A stretch of DNA of 64,000 nucleotides from Puccinellia tenuiflora. Lineage: Eukaryota > Streptophyta > Magnoliopsida > Poales > Poaceae. A program made the translations under genes and the position numbers. Shown here piece by piece: positions 33,470 to 44,156 of the stretch; position 1 is the first letter of the stretch, and each line of letters begins with the position of its first letter. The DNA lies in assembly GCA_012064385.1 (NCBI GenBank), contig QRDG01001520.1:620001-684000 (forward strand), written 5' to 3'. The notes beneath the pieces are model-generated. The model saw nothing but the letters and a program-made list of their open reading frames with translations. It was not told the DNA's origin and ran no database searches.

Positions 33470-35940
33470 ACACATAGTTGGACATATTTGATGGATAATC
33501 CCCAAATATTATGAATTTTCCTTGTTATCTTTCTAATTTCGCCCATTTAAAAGACTTTATGCTGATTTTTCGAAAGTTATTCAAAATTTGAACTACAAGT
33601 GTGTAAAATTTTTCTCTTGTATTTATCCAAAAAATCATTTAATGGACACAAGTAGTGATTGTATCCCATAATCAACATTAATTTTGAAAGATACAACCCC
33701 TTTCTATGAATAGCCATACAAGCCATTTTGATTTTTTTTAGAAAAACTCAACGGAAATGAAAAAAAATCAAAAAAGGAATTTGTGCTCATGTAGTCATTT
33801 TATGTGTACTAGTCGCTAGAAAAAAATTAAACTTGTAAGATGACAACTTAAAAAAAAGTCTTAATAAGAAAACACTATCGTGTATAAAGATTCATGGGTC
33901 CCAAGCCCAACGAGCAAGATCATGGTCATATCCATGGCATAGTATATGATGGTAATATGTCTATATCTTGCACATAGGTGTATCTTGGAATGGGAAACAA
34001 TATAGTAAAACTATTACAATTATTTTAAAAATTATAATTTTTAATTTTCTAAGTGCCAAAAAATGTTTATTTTTTATGAAGCAAGTACACAAAATATGAT
34101 GCAAAATGGCACCAATCCAATTTCCGCACAAAGTAGGCCATATTTGATAGATAATACCCAAATATTATGAATTTTCTCGTTTTCAATCTAATTTCGCCCG
34201 TTTAAATTACTTTATACCGATTTCTCGAAAGTAATTCACATTTGAACAACAATTATATAATAATTTGCTATGAAGTTTTTCCAAAAATCAGTTTTAGATA
34301 CACAATTAGTGATTATATCACTGATACAGCGATAGTTTTGAAAGATTCGACCCCCTTTCTATGAATAGTCGTACTGGACTTTTTGACAATTTATTTTGAA
34401 GAAACTCAAAGAAAATGAAGCAAGTACACAAAATATGATGCAAATGGCACCAATAAAATTTCCACAGAAATCAGGACACATTTCATGGATATTAACCAAC
34501 TATTATTAATTTTCTCGATTTCTATCTAATTTCTCTCATTTAAATGACTTTATGTCAATTTTTTTTCGAAAGTAATTCAAATTGCAACTATAGGTATGCA
34601 ATAGTTTTCTCTGAATTTTTCCAAAAATTATTTTGAGTTACAGAAGAATCTATTATAGCGGCGTTTTGGTGCCCGAGAGCATATGCTCCCGGTATTTTTG
34701 ACAAAATTTAAAAATAAAAAATGTTCAAAAAAATACGGAAAAAATCATGCACGTACCTGAGCATGGTGAGCATCGTCGTGAAAAATTTCGCATTGAAATG
34801 TTATCGTATGCGCCCTGGGTAAAAATGACAAAATTCTGACAGCAAATGAGATCCGAAAATTTGAATTTGCTGTCAGAATTTTGTCATTTTTGCCCAGGGC
34901 GCATACGGTGTCATTTCGGTACGAAATTTGTCACGATGATGCTCACCATGCTCAGGTACGTGCGTGATTTTTTTGGGAATTGTTTGAACAGTTTTTGATT
35001 TTTTATATTTTTTTGAAAATACCGGGAGCATATGCTCCCGGGCACCAAAGCGGATTTCCGCATTTCTACCCCTTTATATGTCTATTTTGGCATGGGAGCA
35101 ATAGTGCTGTATTGGGGTTTCAAAATTTTTAATAAAAAATATCATTTTTCATTTGTAAGTGCCAAAAAGTTTTTCTTTTGTGAAGCAAGTACCAAAATTA
35201 TGATGCAAAATGGCACCAATCAAATTTTCACATAAGGACATATTTGATGGATTAACCCCCAAATTATGAATTATATCGTTTTTTATCTAATTTAGCCCGT
35301 TTAAATGACTTTATGCCGATTTCCTGAAAGCAATTCGAATTGGAACTAGAATTATGTGATATTAAAATTTGTGGGTTTTCAAGCCAAATGACCAAGATAA
35401 TGGTAAACAACATGGCCAAAGCCATCCTTTTTAGATTAGTTATAATTTGCTTATCATTTTCTAAGTGCACAAAATGATATTTTTGGAAGCAACCGCGAAG
35501 AATATGATGAAAATGTAACCACTCAACTTTTCACAGGAATTAGACCATATTTGATGGATAATTCCTATTTTGGAACTACTTCCACTCATTGAAATGTTTA
35601 TGTACCTATTTCTCGGAAGTAAATCAAATTTAAACTAGAAATGTGTGATAGTTTCCTCTATAGATTACGAAAAATCGTTTTAAGATACAGAAGTAGTGCT
35701 TATATTTGAAAACCACCTAGATTTTTATAAGATTCGATCTCTATTTATGATTATCCATGTCGGCGATTATGATCCCGTTTGTTTTAACAAAGAAATCTTA
35801 AAAATGAAATCCTTTCGCACAAAGTCCTTTTGTGTACTAATCGTCAGAAATAAACAAAAAATTGATATTATTTTTTTACTAAAGTGAAAATATCTGGAAA
35901 ACAATATTTCAGATATCACCAGACTTGATAGTATGTTATA
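33470..35940. repeat. Degenerate AT-rich tandem array in the CACTA interior
   Basis: At least five diverged copies of a module beginning (G)RC-CATATTTGATGGATAAT start near 33481, 34135, 34475, 35228 and 35542. Each is followed by ATTTCGCCCRTTTAAATGAC and CGAAAGTAATTCAAATT; several also share AAGCAAGTACACAAAATATG upstream. Spacing is about 315-360 bp, or about 650 bp where an extra segment is present, once the inserted foldback MITE is subtracted. No coding frame is supported. Confidence 0.7.
34655..35060. mobile_element. Foldback MITE (long near-perfect inverted repeat)
   Basis: About 400 bp forms one long hairpin. The outer ends are GGTGCCCGAGAGCATATGCT and its inverse near 35030-35048, and the arms meet around 34850-34865 with ATTCTGACAGCAAAT paired with ATTTGCTGTCAGAAT. 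The ends (GGAAATCCGCTTTGGTGCCC read inward from the right) resemble the termini of the FAR1-type MULE at 37040-40762 (GGGAGTGGCGTTTTGGTGCC). It is probably a MULE-derived MITE. No target duplication was identified, so the outer limits are approximate. Confidence 0.7.
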
Positions 35941-36059
35941 GAAACAAAAATAATCTCTTGCTTCGATTTAGAAATTTAAGAAAATTTACACCCTATCTTC
36001 CGGCCTGGTACTAATTTTCGTGTCCCGCGCCTCCTCCCACTACTTATCTCTTCCCCGCA

Positions 36060-36602
36060 TTGCTGGTTTTCTCATCTCATAGATCCAGATCGAGACCACT
36101 ACCCCCCGTATCCCGAGTTCCCGACTTCTCAGGCCGCTTCCCACCTCCCTCTTCCTCCGGTCGCTACACCTCCAACCGCGCCGCCGCCGGCCACCTCTGC
36201 CCTCCGTCCTCTAGTCCTCTCCCTGGACCTCAACGCAGCCCCACCACCCTCCCACCTTCTCCGCACCAGGTCAGATGCACCGCCGCCGGCTTGACCCACC
36301 CATCGATTCCTCATCTCTCCCCGACCCCTCCACCCAACCGCCCCGATCCGATCGCGCCACCGGCTACCTCAGCCCGGCCCAGCCCCTCGGCAGCCGTCCC
36401 ATTGCGCCCCTTGGGCGAAGCCCTGACTGGAGGCAAAGAAGCAGCAGGGGGGTCCGATAGTGATGGCGATGGCGAAGCCACCACCGTGTTTGCTGCCGAG
36501 CCTGGTAGCGCTTGCCGGCTGGCTGCGCTACCACCAGCTGATCCCGTCTGCCTCCCTCTTGCACCGGCTACCTCTCCCGTGTGGTGGCCTCCGCTGCTCT
36601 GA
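36060..36602 (+). CDS. GC-rich proline-rich frame of unknown nature, possible exon
   Basis: A 180-codon frame is rich in P, S, R and A and has no recognisable domain. The surrounding 36000-36620 is strongly GC-rich against AT-rich flanks. A possible intron follows (AG at about 36945, before GAGGCTGGACGGCAGCGGC). It could be the 5' exon of a CACTA gene, captured host sequence, or a first exon cut by the MULE at 37040. Composition alone can create such a frame, so coding potential is uncertain. Confidence 0.25.
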   Translation: MLVFSSHRSRSRPLPPVSRVPDFSGRFPPPSSSGRYTSNRAAAGHLCPPSSSPLPGPQRSPTTLPPSPHQVRCTAAGLTHPSIPHLSPTPPPNRPDPIAPPATSARPSPSAAVPLRPLGEALTGGKEAAGGSDSDGDGEATTVFAAEPGSACRLAALPPADPVCLPLAPATSPVWWPPLL

Positions 36603-37030
36603 CGGCCTCCCCTGGCCATCCTCGTCTCTGAAAGAGTAAGGCTCCGATTGGAAGCTCTGTATTTTTGAAACCATAGTATTCTGTAAATTGGAAGGCGTTT
36701 GGGGTGTGCTGGTTTTTTAATTCCTTCGACTGATTGTTACGCGTCCATGTGTGATCCCTTTTGACCATAGATGCATGCATCGGGGCATGGTTCTTGCATG
36801 CATGATTGTCGCTTGCAGTAGCAATTGAATAGGTCAATAATTCTGTCAATGCTAGAAGGGAAGAGCAGCCTCATGACGACCTCTCAGATCAGCTTTGTTC
36901 TCTCCTTATAGTTTCTTGATTTCTCCATGGTTGATGAATACACAGGAGGCTGGACGGCAGCGGCTTGCGGCTCAAAGGTCCGACGATCCAGAGGGCTTTT
37001 CCCCTCTCGTTTCTCTCTTTTGGAAAAAGA

Positions 37031-37039
37031 GGTCGAGAC
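37031..37039. repeat. 9-bp target site duplication (left) of the FAR1-type MULE
   Basis: GGTCGAGAC is repeated at 40763-40771. The rejoined target is an inverted repeat, AAAAAGAGGTC-GA-GACCTCTTTTT. Confidence 0.85.
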
Positions 37040-40000
37040 GGGAGTGGCGTTTTGGTGCCCGAGCGTACCTGCTCTGGAAATCTGAACCGTGCAGTTTGCA
37101 CCGGGATATGTGTCCACGCGTGCTGCGGGAGTAAATCGTGTGGTAAAAAATCTGTTGTGACGTGTAAGGTGGGCCATGGAGTTCTGACGGCAGGAGACGG
37201 AATAGAGATGCCCGTCGTTGCTGGACCAGAGGTACACGACAGTGAAATTTCATGGACCGTGGAACAGAATAGTGGTTCAACTTGTACTACTATTTGTTAA
37301 TGGAGTAAGACTAGGCGAATGGCTTAGGCAGAACTGGATAGTTCCATAGGGAGGGGCGGAGGTCGGTGGGGGGGAGGCGAGGACGGTGATGGTGGGTGAT
37401 GGACATGCTGGCGCGGCGAGCCGCGGAGATGGAAGCCATGGAGTTCTTGCTGGATCCGCTCCACAGGTAATGGATCTGAACTCTAAATAACTAGATTCTG
37501 TCTATAACTTCAGGGAAATCCAGGCAAGGGGGAGTCAACGAAGAACCAATGGATCTAGTGTGCGTACTGGCGACAAGGAACATGGAAGGACAACTGGTGG
37601 TAGGCGACCGAGCGTCGGCCGGGGACGCCGATGTTGGCGAAGAAACACTCACACGTAGGAGTGGTACACGAGCAGTGCGAGGAGATTTGACGAAATTGTG
37701 GTTGACAGCAAACGGACGCGCGAGTCAACGCCAGGGTCCGAGCAATCAACTCACAAAGTAAATCTAAATGTGCCGGGGCGGTCTAAGAGGGTAGTATGAA
37801 CCAATGGGATAAATTCGTGACAATGTTGACCCATTGTTTAATTTCACTAGCGGTACATCTTGTAAGCTTCTTGTTAAGTTCTATCGAATTCAGAACCACT
37901 GTTCAATTGCACCGCAGCAATGTTTGTTTTACAACAGTGTTCGGTCCTGCCTACTGACAGTATAAATGATACAAGTGCTGTGAAAAAATAACACTAGAAC
38001 TTGATAGTTTGGGGTTAGAAATTCAGAAAATTATGCGACCAGAGTGTAAGCACTGCTTTAATTTAGTATGAATGTTGTTGGGCAGACTTAGGATTGGTTC
38101 GGTGCCACCAGAGAGACCCCCTTATCCTGGAAGGATGGGTGCATTAGAGAAGTCAATCAGAGTTTATGCTGAAAATCATGCAGACAGTGTCATAAAGCTA
38201 TAGCTTGGAACAAGTTTTGACACGCTTGGAGAGGCTTATGATACGTACTATGTGTTTTCATGGGAGCATGGATTTAGCATTAGGTACGGCAAGAAATTTT
38301 TTGTGGCTCTGCGGTGAGTATTTTACATGAAGATTAAGGTGTCTGATAGTTGAGTAATTTGTCTGATGTCTTTTTTGGTTTGTATGAATGTGCAGGGAAC
38401 CAGCTGTTTTGGGGAACACCAGGTCTTGCAGTTGTGAGTGTCCAGCTATGATCAGGTTGCTCATTACATATGACAATGGTTGGTACATTGCAGAGCATGG
38501 GGTAACACATAACCACTTTGTCGCTCACTTGTAGCGAGAAGGTGTACTGGCTGTCGCACAAGCACATCGTCCTGACGGGGGGTGCTAGTTAGGGATGAGT
38601 GCATTGCAAATTTTAAAGGGTTTTTCTGAGTTTAACCACATGATATTGGTGTTCCACCGCAGACAATCCTTACTGGTAAGAGAAGGTTGTAATCTTGTTT
38701 AACACGTTTCATGTTTAAAAAAATAGTGATTAACTTACATATGATGCAAACTTGCAGACCAAAACAGATACATGGGCTATTATAAGTGTTATGCCTAATA
38801 CAACTCACCGATGGTGCAAGTGGCATGTTTTGAAAAAGGCTAAAGAATGTCTAGGACCTCTGTAGATGAAGAAAAATACGTTTAGAGCTGAATTCTGCAA
38901 GGAGGTCAATATATGCATGCTCACGCCAGATGAATTTGAGATGGAGTGGGGTATGGTGCTAGAGAAGTATAATTTCATTCATACATGACGCAGATATATG
39001 AGATACGAGAAAAATGGGCAAGGCCATATTTTAAAGGTGCGTTCTGCGCTAAAATGACAAGTACCCAGCACATCGAGAGAGCAAACGTCATGCTAAAGAA
39101 GTATGTTCCTCCATCTAGGCCCAAGCATATGTTTGTGAGGCATTACATGAGGAAAGGAGAACTAAAAATGTGAGCATCACTGGTTCTTCTTAAACAGTTA
39201 ACTAAAATGATACTGTCGGCAACTTATGTTTGCAAACTCTTATTTATTTAGGGTGGCGCTGTTATGAGGGTGAACCTAGCATTTGAACAACACACCCATA
39301 AGATATACACAAGATCAATGTTTGAGAAAATTGGCCATATTTTATATGAAGTTAGTTACTATGATGTACAAGAAGTGGAGAAGAACAAGCTGTCTACGGT
39401 GACGGACAACCAGGCAGAGAATAGAGAGAATTGGTGTCGTGTGGTCTTCCAAGTGAAGATGATAGAGGACAGATTAGAATGAATGCGGACAGTATGCACA
39501 TATGGGTGTTCTTTGTTGTCACGTCCTCAAGGTAGGATTGAAATTTTTTTGCTATTTATTTTATTTGGCTTAAATCTGAATAATGGGCCTCAACTTGAAT
39601 TTTTTATCTTGCATTCTTTTCAGGTGATGGACTATCTTCATAAGGGAGATACCGGAACGACACATCATGAAACCGTGGACTAAAGATGCATGGGACATAC
39701 TACCGGACCATCTTGTCCACTACCACCAGCTAGCAAAAAGGAGTTTCACATATATACCGCCATTTGGCACTTTATCTGCAGGTGATGGAGCTAGTGAGAC
39801 TCGGCGATTCAAGTGCAGAGCCTATGAAAGTTATCTGGTTCATTCAGAGATCTTATGGTTGTAGTGGCACCATACAATGAAGCAAGAGATGGGCTAGGAC
39901 ATGAGGACCGGCCAGCAGAAGAACAAAATGGCGACATAGTACAATTAGTTGACATGAGTGTGACAGCATCTGGGACTGCCAATGGTTTGTTTGAATTGAA

Positions 40001-40762
40001 GGCACCAGCAAAAAACAACAGGTCGGGAGGCCAACGAGCAACAGGTACAAGGCACCATACGCGGGGGCGGGCAAACTAATGAGGTTCTGCAGCATTTGCC
40101 ACAAGCCAAGACATAAGAGAAGGACATGACCCGACAGGGGATACACACCAAAAGTTTGTCTGCCTGGAAACCGTCAAAACGCACCTATTGCGGGATAGAA
40201 GGTCATCGTCCGACTGACTGCACGAAGCAGATGGTAGAAGGATATTGCTGAGAAAGTTGTGGGAGGATGCGACTTAGCCTAGTTTTCTTATGTTTAAGAA
40301 TATTCAGATGAGTGTTTGATTTTATTCGACTTGTTGCATGTATACGAGCCATAAATTTGTTTCCGTTCTAGCAATAGTTGTGTTTGATGTTGTCGTATAA
40401 TCAGAATCAGGATTTCGCGAGACATGTTTAGATGTTAAATATGTGCAGTGCGGTTTTATATTACTTTGCTAACCAGGTTTTGTTCGATGTTGGCTTTAAA
40501 AAACGGTTTTGTTCGATGTTAAATATGGAGATGGAACAGGATCGTACAGATACCGGACCATGTCGTTCTTTACCACTTGTTCCGTGAAGGATTGACGGCA
40601 GGGTCGGCAGCGCGGTCATTTAATAGCTGAACAGCAGTGGGCCATGGTTCTGGTTTTACTACGGTAGAAAAAGGCTGAAGGAAGCTTGGACACGAATCCT
40701 GGAGAGAATGTAGGCACAGGATTTAGGGAGCATGTGTGCTCGGGTGTCAAAATGGATTTCCC
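37040..40762 (+). mobile_element. MULE with a degenerate FAR1-type transposase gene
   Basis: A 3723-bp element has diverged inverted ends (GGGAGTGGCGTTTTGGTGCC left; GGGAAATCCATTTTGACACC as the inverse of the right) and a perfect 9-bp duplication GGTCGAGAC. Inside lies a plus-strand pseudogene with FAR1 DNA-binding, MULE transposase, SWIM and zinc-knuckle parts (38100-40250), the architecture of Jittery-like MULEs related to FAR1/FHY3 proteins. It is nested in the CACTA-bounded region. Confidence 0.83.
38100..40250 (+). pseudogene. FAR1/FHY3-like MULE transposase, heavily disabled
   Basis: Pieces in order: FAR1 DNA-binding part 1 (S-F-D-T-L-G-E-A-Y-D, then S-W-E-H-G-F-S-I-R-Y-G) near 38205-38295; part 2 (N-T-R-S-C-S-C-E-C-P-A-M-I-R-L) near 38410-38530; MULE transposase (H-R-W-C-K-W-H-V-L-K-K-A near 38810, then T-S-T-Q-H-I-E-R-A-N and K-Y-V-P-P near 39060-39115); I-Y-T-R-S-M-F near 39305; and SWIM finger (C-G-Q-Y-A-H-M-G-V-L-C-C-H-V-L-K, 39487-39533), with an intron GT near 39532 and CAG before 39624. 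Two C-terminal zinc knuckles near 40090 and 40175 have each lost a cysteine. Several stops (for example after V-I-K-L near 38200) and frameshifts kill the gene. Confidence 0.82.
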
Positions 40763-40771
40763 GGTCGAGAC
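40763..40771. repeat. 9-bp target site duplication (right) of the FAR1-type MULE
   Basis: GGTCGAGAC, identical to 37031-37039; followed by CTCTTTTTT, which completes the palindromic target. Confidence 0.85.
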
Positions 40772-41414
40772 CTCTTTTTTAATACTTCGAAAATGCTGCA
40801 GTTTTAGGAATACTGACCCGCACCTTTCTTTCTTGGTTCCTCCCTATTTTCCTTGGACTACCCTGTGTATGATTGCGTAGAGTATGGCAGATGAACAAAT
40901 CATGCTGATAGATTTAATGTTTGAGTGTTTGTAGCTATTTGTTCTAGTTAATTTTTGGGCATGTGCGCATCTTCTAATTTACGGAAATGTTTGAGACCCG
41001 TGTGCTTGCTACTCAATGCTATGTATGAAGCACAAGTCAGTACAATATTGAAACTACTGTAGCTCCTGTAATTTCAAAGTATGATGCACTTTTCATTTAT
41101 TGGATTATATATCTTATGCAACCACCATTTGTATGTTGTGATGACTAGACTAATGAATGAGCTGATTTGATCAGTAGCTGAGACCTTTTTAATTGGCAGG
41201 ATGGTCTACTTGTTTGTTTGTGCTTAAGATTTCGAATATGTGAAATTTTATTTAGCCTGCTGTGATGTTTGGTTGTTCCAGTTAATAGCATGTCTCGTAT
41301 ACAACAGCTATATGGACAGAGATGTCAATTTTCCAATTTACCAGTTCTACTTTTTTTTTGTTTATGCTGTTGAATTCCTGGACCTGAACTTTGTGCGTTT
41401 ATGTATTTTTGTTT

Positions 41415-41860
41415 GAGGTGGTCGATCACCATCGTCGTCAACTTACTCAACAGCCTCGAGGAACCACTGGTAATCACCTGGTGAGCTCTCAGCAGCATCC
41501 AGTCTTTGATGGCTATTGCATACTCTTTTGGTTATGGTTATGATGAGTGAATAAAGTATTTTCCTTTCTATTCTGCAGATCCTGAGCAACAGATGCCAAA
41601 TCCTTCAGGTGTGTACCAATGCTCTTTATTCCCTTGCCTGATTCAATTTTATCAAATACCATTTTTTGGTATTTTAGGTCATTTGTTGGGATTATAAGTG
41701 CATCAGATGACAACCTCTCCAATTCTTGTTGTCTATCCGTGAATGCCTGAGCCTAAACTCTGTGCGTTTTGATGCATTATTTGTTTGTTTCAGGAGGGTG
41801 TTGTCCATAGGGAGGAGCAGCGCCGCTGGTTCGAGGATCGAATTGGTTGAGTGTTACCAG
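41415..41860 (+). pseudogene. Possible small 3' exons of a CACTA gene
   Basis: Short glutamine/arginine-rich open pieces lie between plausible splice signals: one before a GT near 41470 (H-H-R-R-Q-L-T-Q-Q-P-R-G-T-T), a roughly 30-base exon between CTGCAG at 41579 and a GTGTG after 41611 (P-E-Q-Q-M-P-N-P-S), and one after TTTCAG at 41794 (G-V-V-H-R-E-E-Q-R-R-W-F-E-D-R-I-G) ending in a stop near 41850. I recognise no domain. The pattern would fit the last exons of a CACTA-encoded protein, but this is inference. Confidence 0.3.
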
Positions 41861-43019
41861 CTAGTGAGCAGATGCCACTGTCGTCCAAGCAAGTGAGAAG
41901 ATGATGACAAGAGCAGCTTCCGCATCGGCACGTTCATTTGGCCAAGCATGGGGTCCGGCACAGACATCAGCAGGATGGCAGCAGACAATTTTATTTGCTG
42001 GGAATAATGTCCAGTAATTTTATTTGTTTCAAGCATAACTAGATTGCACTAAAACTGAAGAATTTCTTTTGGTACTAATTAGAGATGTGAACGCACCTAA
42101 CCAACAAGGTACAAAACATGTTTTTGACTGCACATTTCTTTTGGTACTACCATCGAACCAGATTATTCATCATTTTCATTCCATTCCCTTGTTCTGTGTT
42201 GTGTCCATGTAATAGTAGAATTCATACCCATCCAGCTTTTGCCTCTTTTGATATTGAATTAGGAGTTTTGTTTACTGCAGGACCAAAAGATCATCAAGGA
42301 CATACAATATTCGGATATAAGCTCTGAACATATCTGAAGGCAGAATATTAGTAGCAATATATATAGGAGTAGTTAGATAGTTGTTCAGAATCAAGAATGT
42401 AAGCTGTGTACTATTGGCATGATTTCATATATTCTGATAGCGATTCAAATTTGAGTCAATATTGTAAGTTGTGTACTTTTTGGTTAATTAATGATTCAAA
42501 AGTATACACACTGAATTGTTTCTTCATGCAATACATTTTATTTATGGAAAAAGAAAACTTGTGGGTCCCACCTTTTAGGATTAAGTGGGTCCCACTTACC
42601 AGATAAAATGTGGGTCCAACTTGTCAGCACCATGCTAGCCCACATGACATCACACCATCTGGACCCACTCACCAGCATCCACGTCATCACAGCTGGACCC
42701 ACATGTAAGAAGCCACATCAGCATTTGTTGACCAGTCATAGACTCAAATTCAATCTAATAGTGACAAATTTTCATACATACAGTGACAAATCAGGATGTC
42801 ACAGATTAACCATGATCATTGACAAAAATTCCTACCGTCACAGATTCAACGTAATCAGTGACAAAAAATTTCATCTCGTCACCCCCATGAATCTATGACG
42901 GTCAATCAGTGACAAACCTAATGACGCCCCAATTTTGTCATCCACATCTAATCAGTGACGAAAATGGGGTATTAAGTGACAAAAGCATTTTGTCACTAAA
43001 AGTCGTTTGCCTTGTAGTG

Positions 43020-43854
43020 AAAGGGAGCTTGGCGAGCTCAAGGTGGCTAACAATGGCTAACCCTAGAACTCAGAACTTCCAAACCGAAGAAGAACCAGCT
43101 AGCTACCAACTGTAGAACCCTTTGCCCGAACGTGCTCCCCCTCCTTTTATAGGTGTCTCGGACCTCTTCCCCCAAATATCTTGGCGGGAAGGGTTACCAC
43201 ATGGCGACGAAGGAGGAGGACAGGTGCACGATAAAGGTAGAGTCCATGGACGCGGTCCATGGCAAGGAGTGGCGTCACCAAAGCTGGAAAAGCCACCGTC
43301 CAACCAGGACGGTGGGCTGGCGCCGCTGAGGTGGGATGTGTCCCACGGTGACGTCGCCCTTGGAGTGTAGCTGCAGACGGCCCCCTTATCACCAAAGTGG
43401 CAATTCTTGGAGCTCCTTTGCTTGGTGCAGCGTTGTTGACTGCTTTATACATAAGAACGGCAACTGTGGCGCTGCCGTCACCACACGCTGGCGCGGTCGT
43501 CACCGCGCGCTGGCGCGCCCGTGACTCTGCGGAGGGTGCAGAGCCCATGTGCGCTCTGCCGCGGAGGCAGAGCTGGCTTCGAGGGGAAGGAACCCCGCGA
43601 GGCAGGAGGCCTCGCCGAGCCCTTCGGCTTGATCCTTAGCAAAATTCGCAGGTGGCATCCGGGATGCCCTCTCGAGGAGAGGTGGCCCCTCGCCGAGGGA
43701 AAACCCTTGGCGAGGAGGAGAGGTCCCTCGCAAGGGAAAAACCCTTGCGAGGCTCGCCAGGCTTGGAGAGCCTGGTCCTTAGCGAAATCATCTGAAGAAT
43801 GTTGTGGGCCCTGGCAGGCCGGCCCGTGGTACCCTGGTTTCCACTATGCCGACA
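43020..43854 (-). repeat. Truncated 3' LTR of the Tat-lineage Gypsy
   Basis: Matches 53192-54008 (minus strand from TGTCGGCATAGTGG). The region equivalent to 52954-53191 is absent, because the CACTA right end abuts at 43019. A TATA box (minus-strand CTATAAAA) is at 43144-43151. It carries about 20 extra bases (AAGGGAAAAACCCTTGCGAG region near 43730) compared with the 5' LTR. Confidence 0.9.
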
Positions 43855-43872
43855 GTAGCCCCCGGGCCCGCG
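43855..43872 (-). promoter_or_regulatory. Polypurine tract of the Tat-lineage Gypsy
   Basis: Minus-strand CGGGCCCGGGGGCTAC ends right at the 3' LTR start (43854). Confidence 0.65.
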
Positions 43873-44156
43873 ATGGGCACGCCGAAGGCCGTAGACGCAG
43901 GCGAAGCGTTGGGGGCCCAATGATGCCTGCCTGGGCCGTGACACGTGGGGCGCAGCAGTTGCGCCCGAGGCCACGACCTCCTCGGCTTCAACAGGCGACC
44001 CGGTGGGGTCCGCCACGTCCTTGGTTTTTGGCCAATAAAGCCTGCGCGCGCAGACTGCGCCCATCACTTCTCCCATAATGCCGCTGCTCGCTTCCCCCAA
44101 ACATCTTGTTCTTCCCAGAGCGCTCCGCCTCCAAGATACTCTTCTCTGCCGCGATG

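Larger units (their letters stand above)
32527..43019. mobile_element. Region bounded by CACTA (En/Spm) transposon ends
   Basis: The left end reads CACTACAAGAGAAATGACTT and the inverse of the right end reads CACTACAAGGCAAACGACTT; both continue with GTGACAAAATGC. Subterminal copies of GTGACAAA/TTTGTCAC are dense within about 250 bp of each end. The interior (10.5 kb) holds a tandem array, a foldback MITE, a GC-rich exon-like block, a MULE and possible small exons. I find no TnpD transposase domain. The flanks do not share a 3-bp duplication (CTT left, AAA right) and belong to different host elements, so the two ends may not come from one insertion. Confidence 0.75.

Noticed and set aside
34655..35060. 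Exact target duplication for the foldback MITE
   Set aside because: Tested several alignments of the outer ends (for example AGAATCTAT against CATTTCTAC); none gave a convincing 8-10-bp direct repeat.
38100..40250. Host FAR1-related light-signalling gene
   Set aside because: Inverted ends and a 9-bp duplication enclose it, and it carries many stops and frameshifts; it is a MULE transposase relic.
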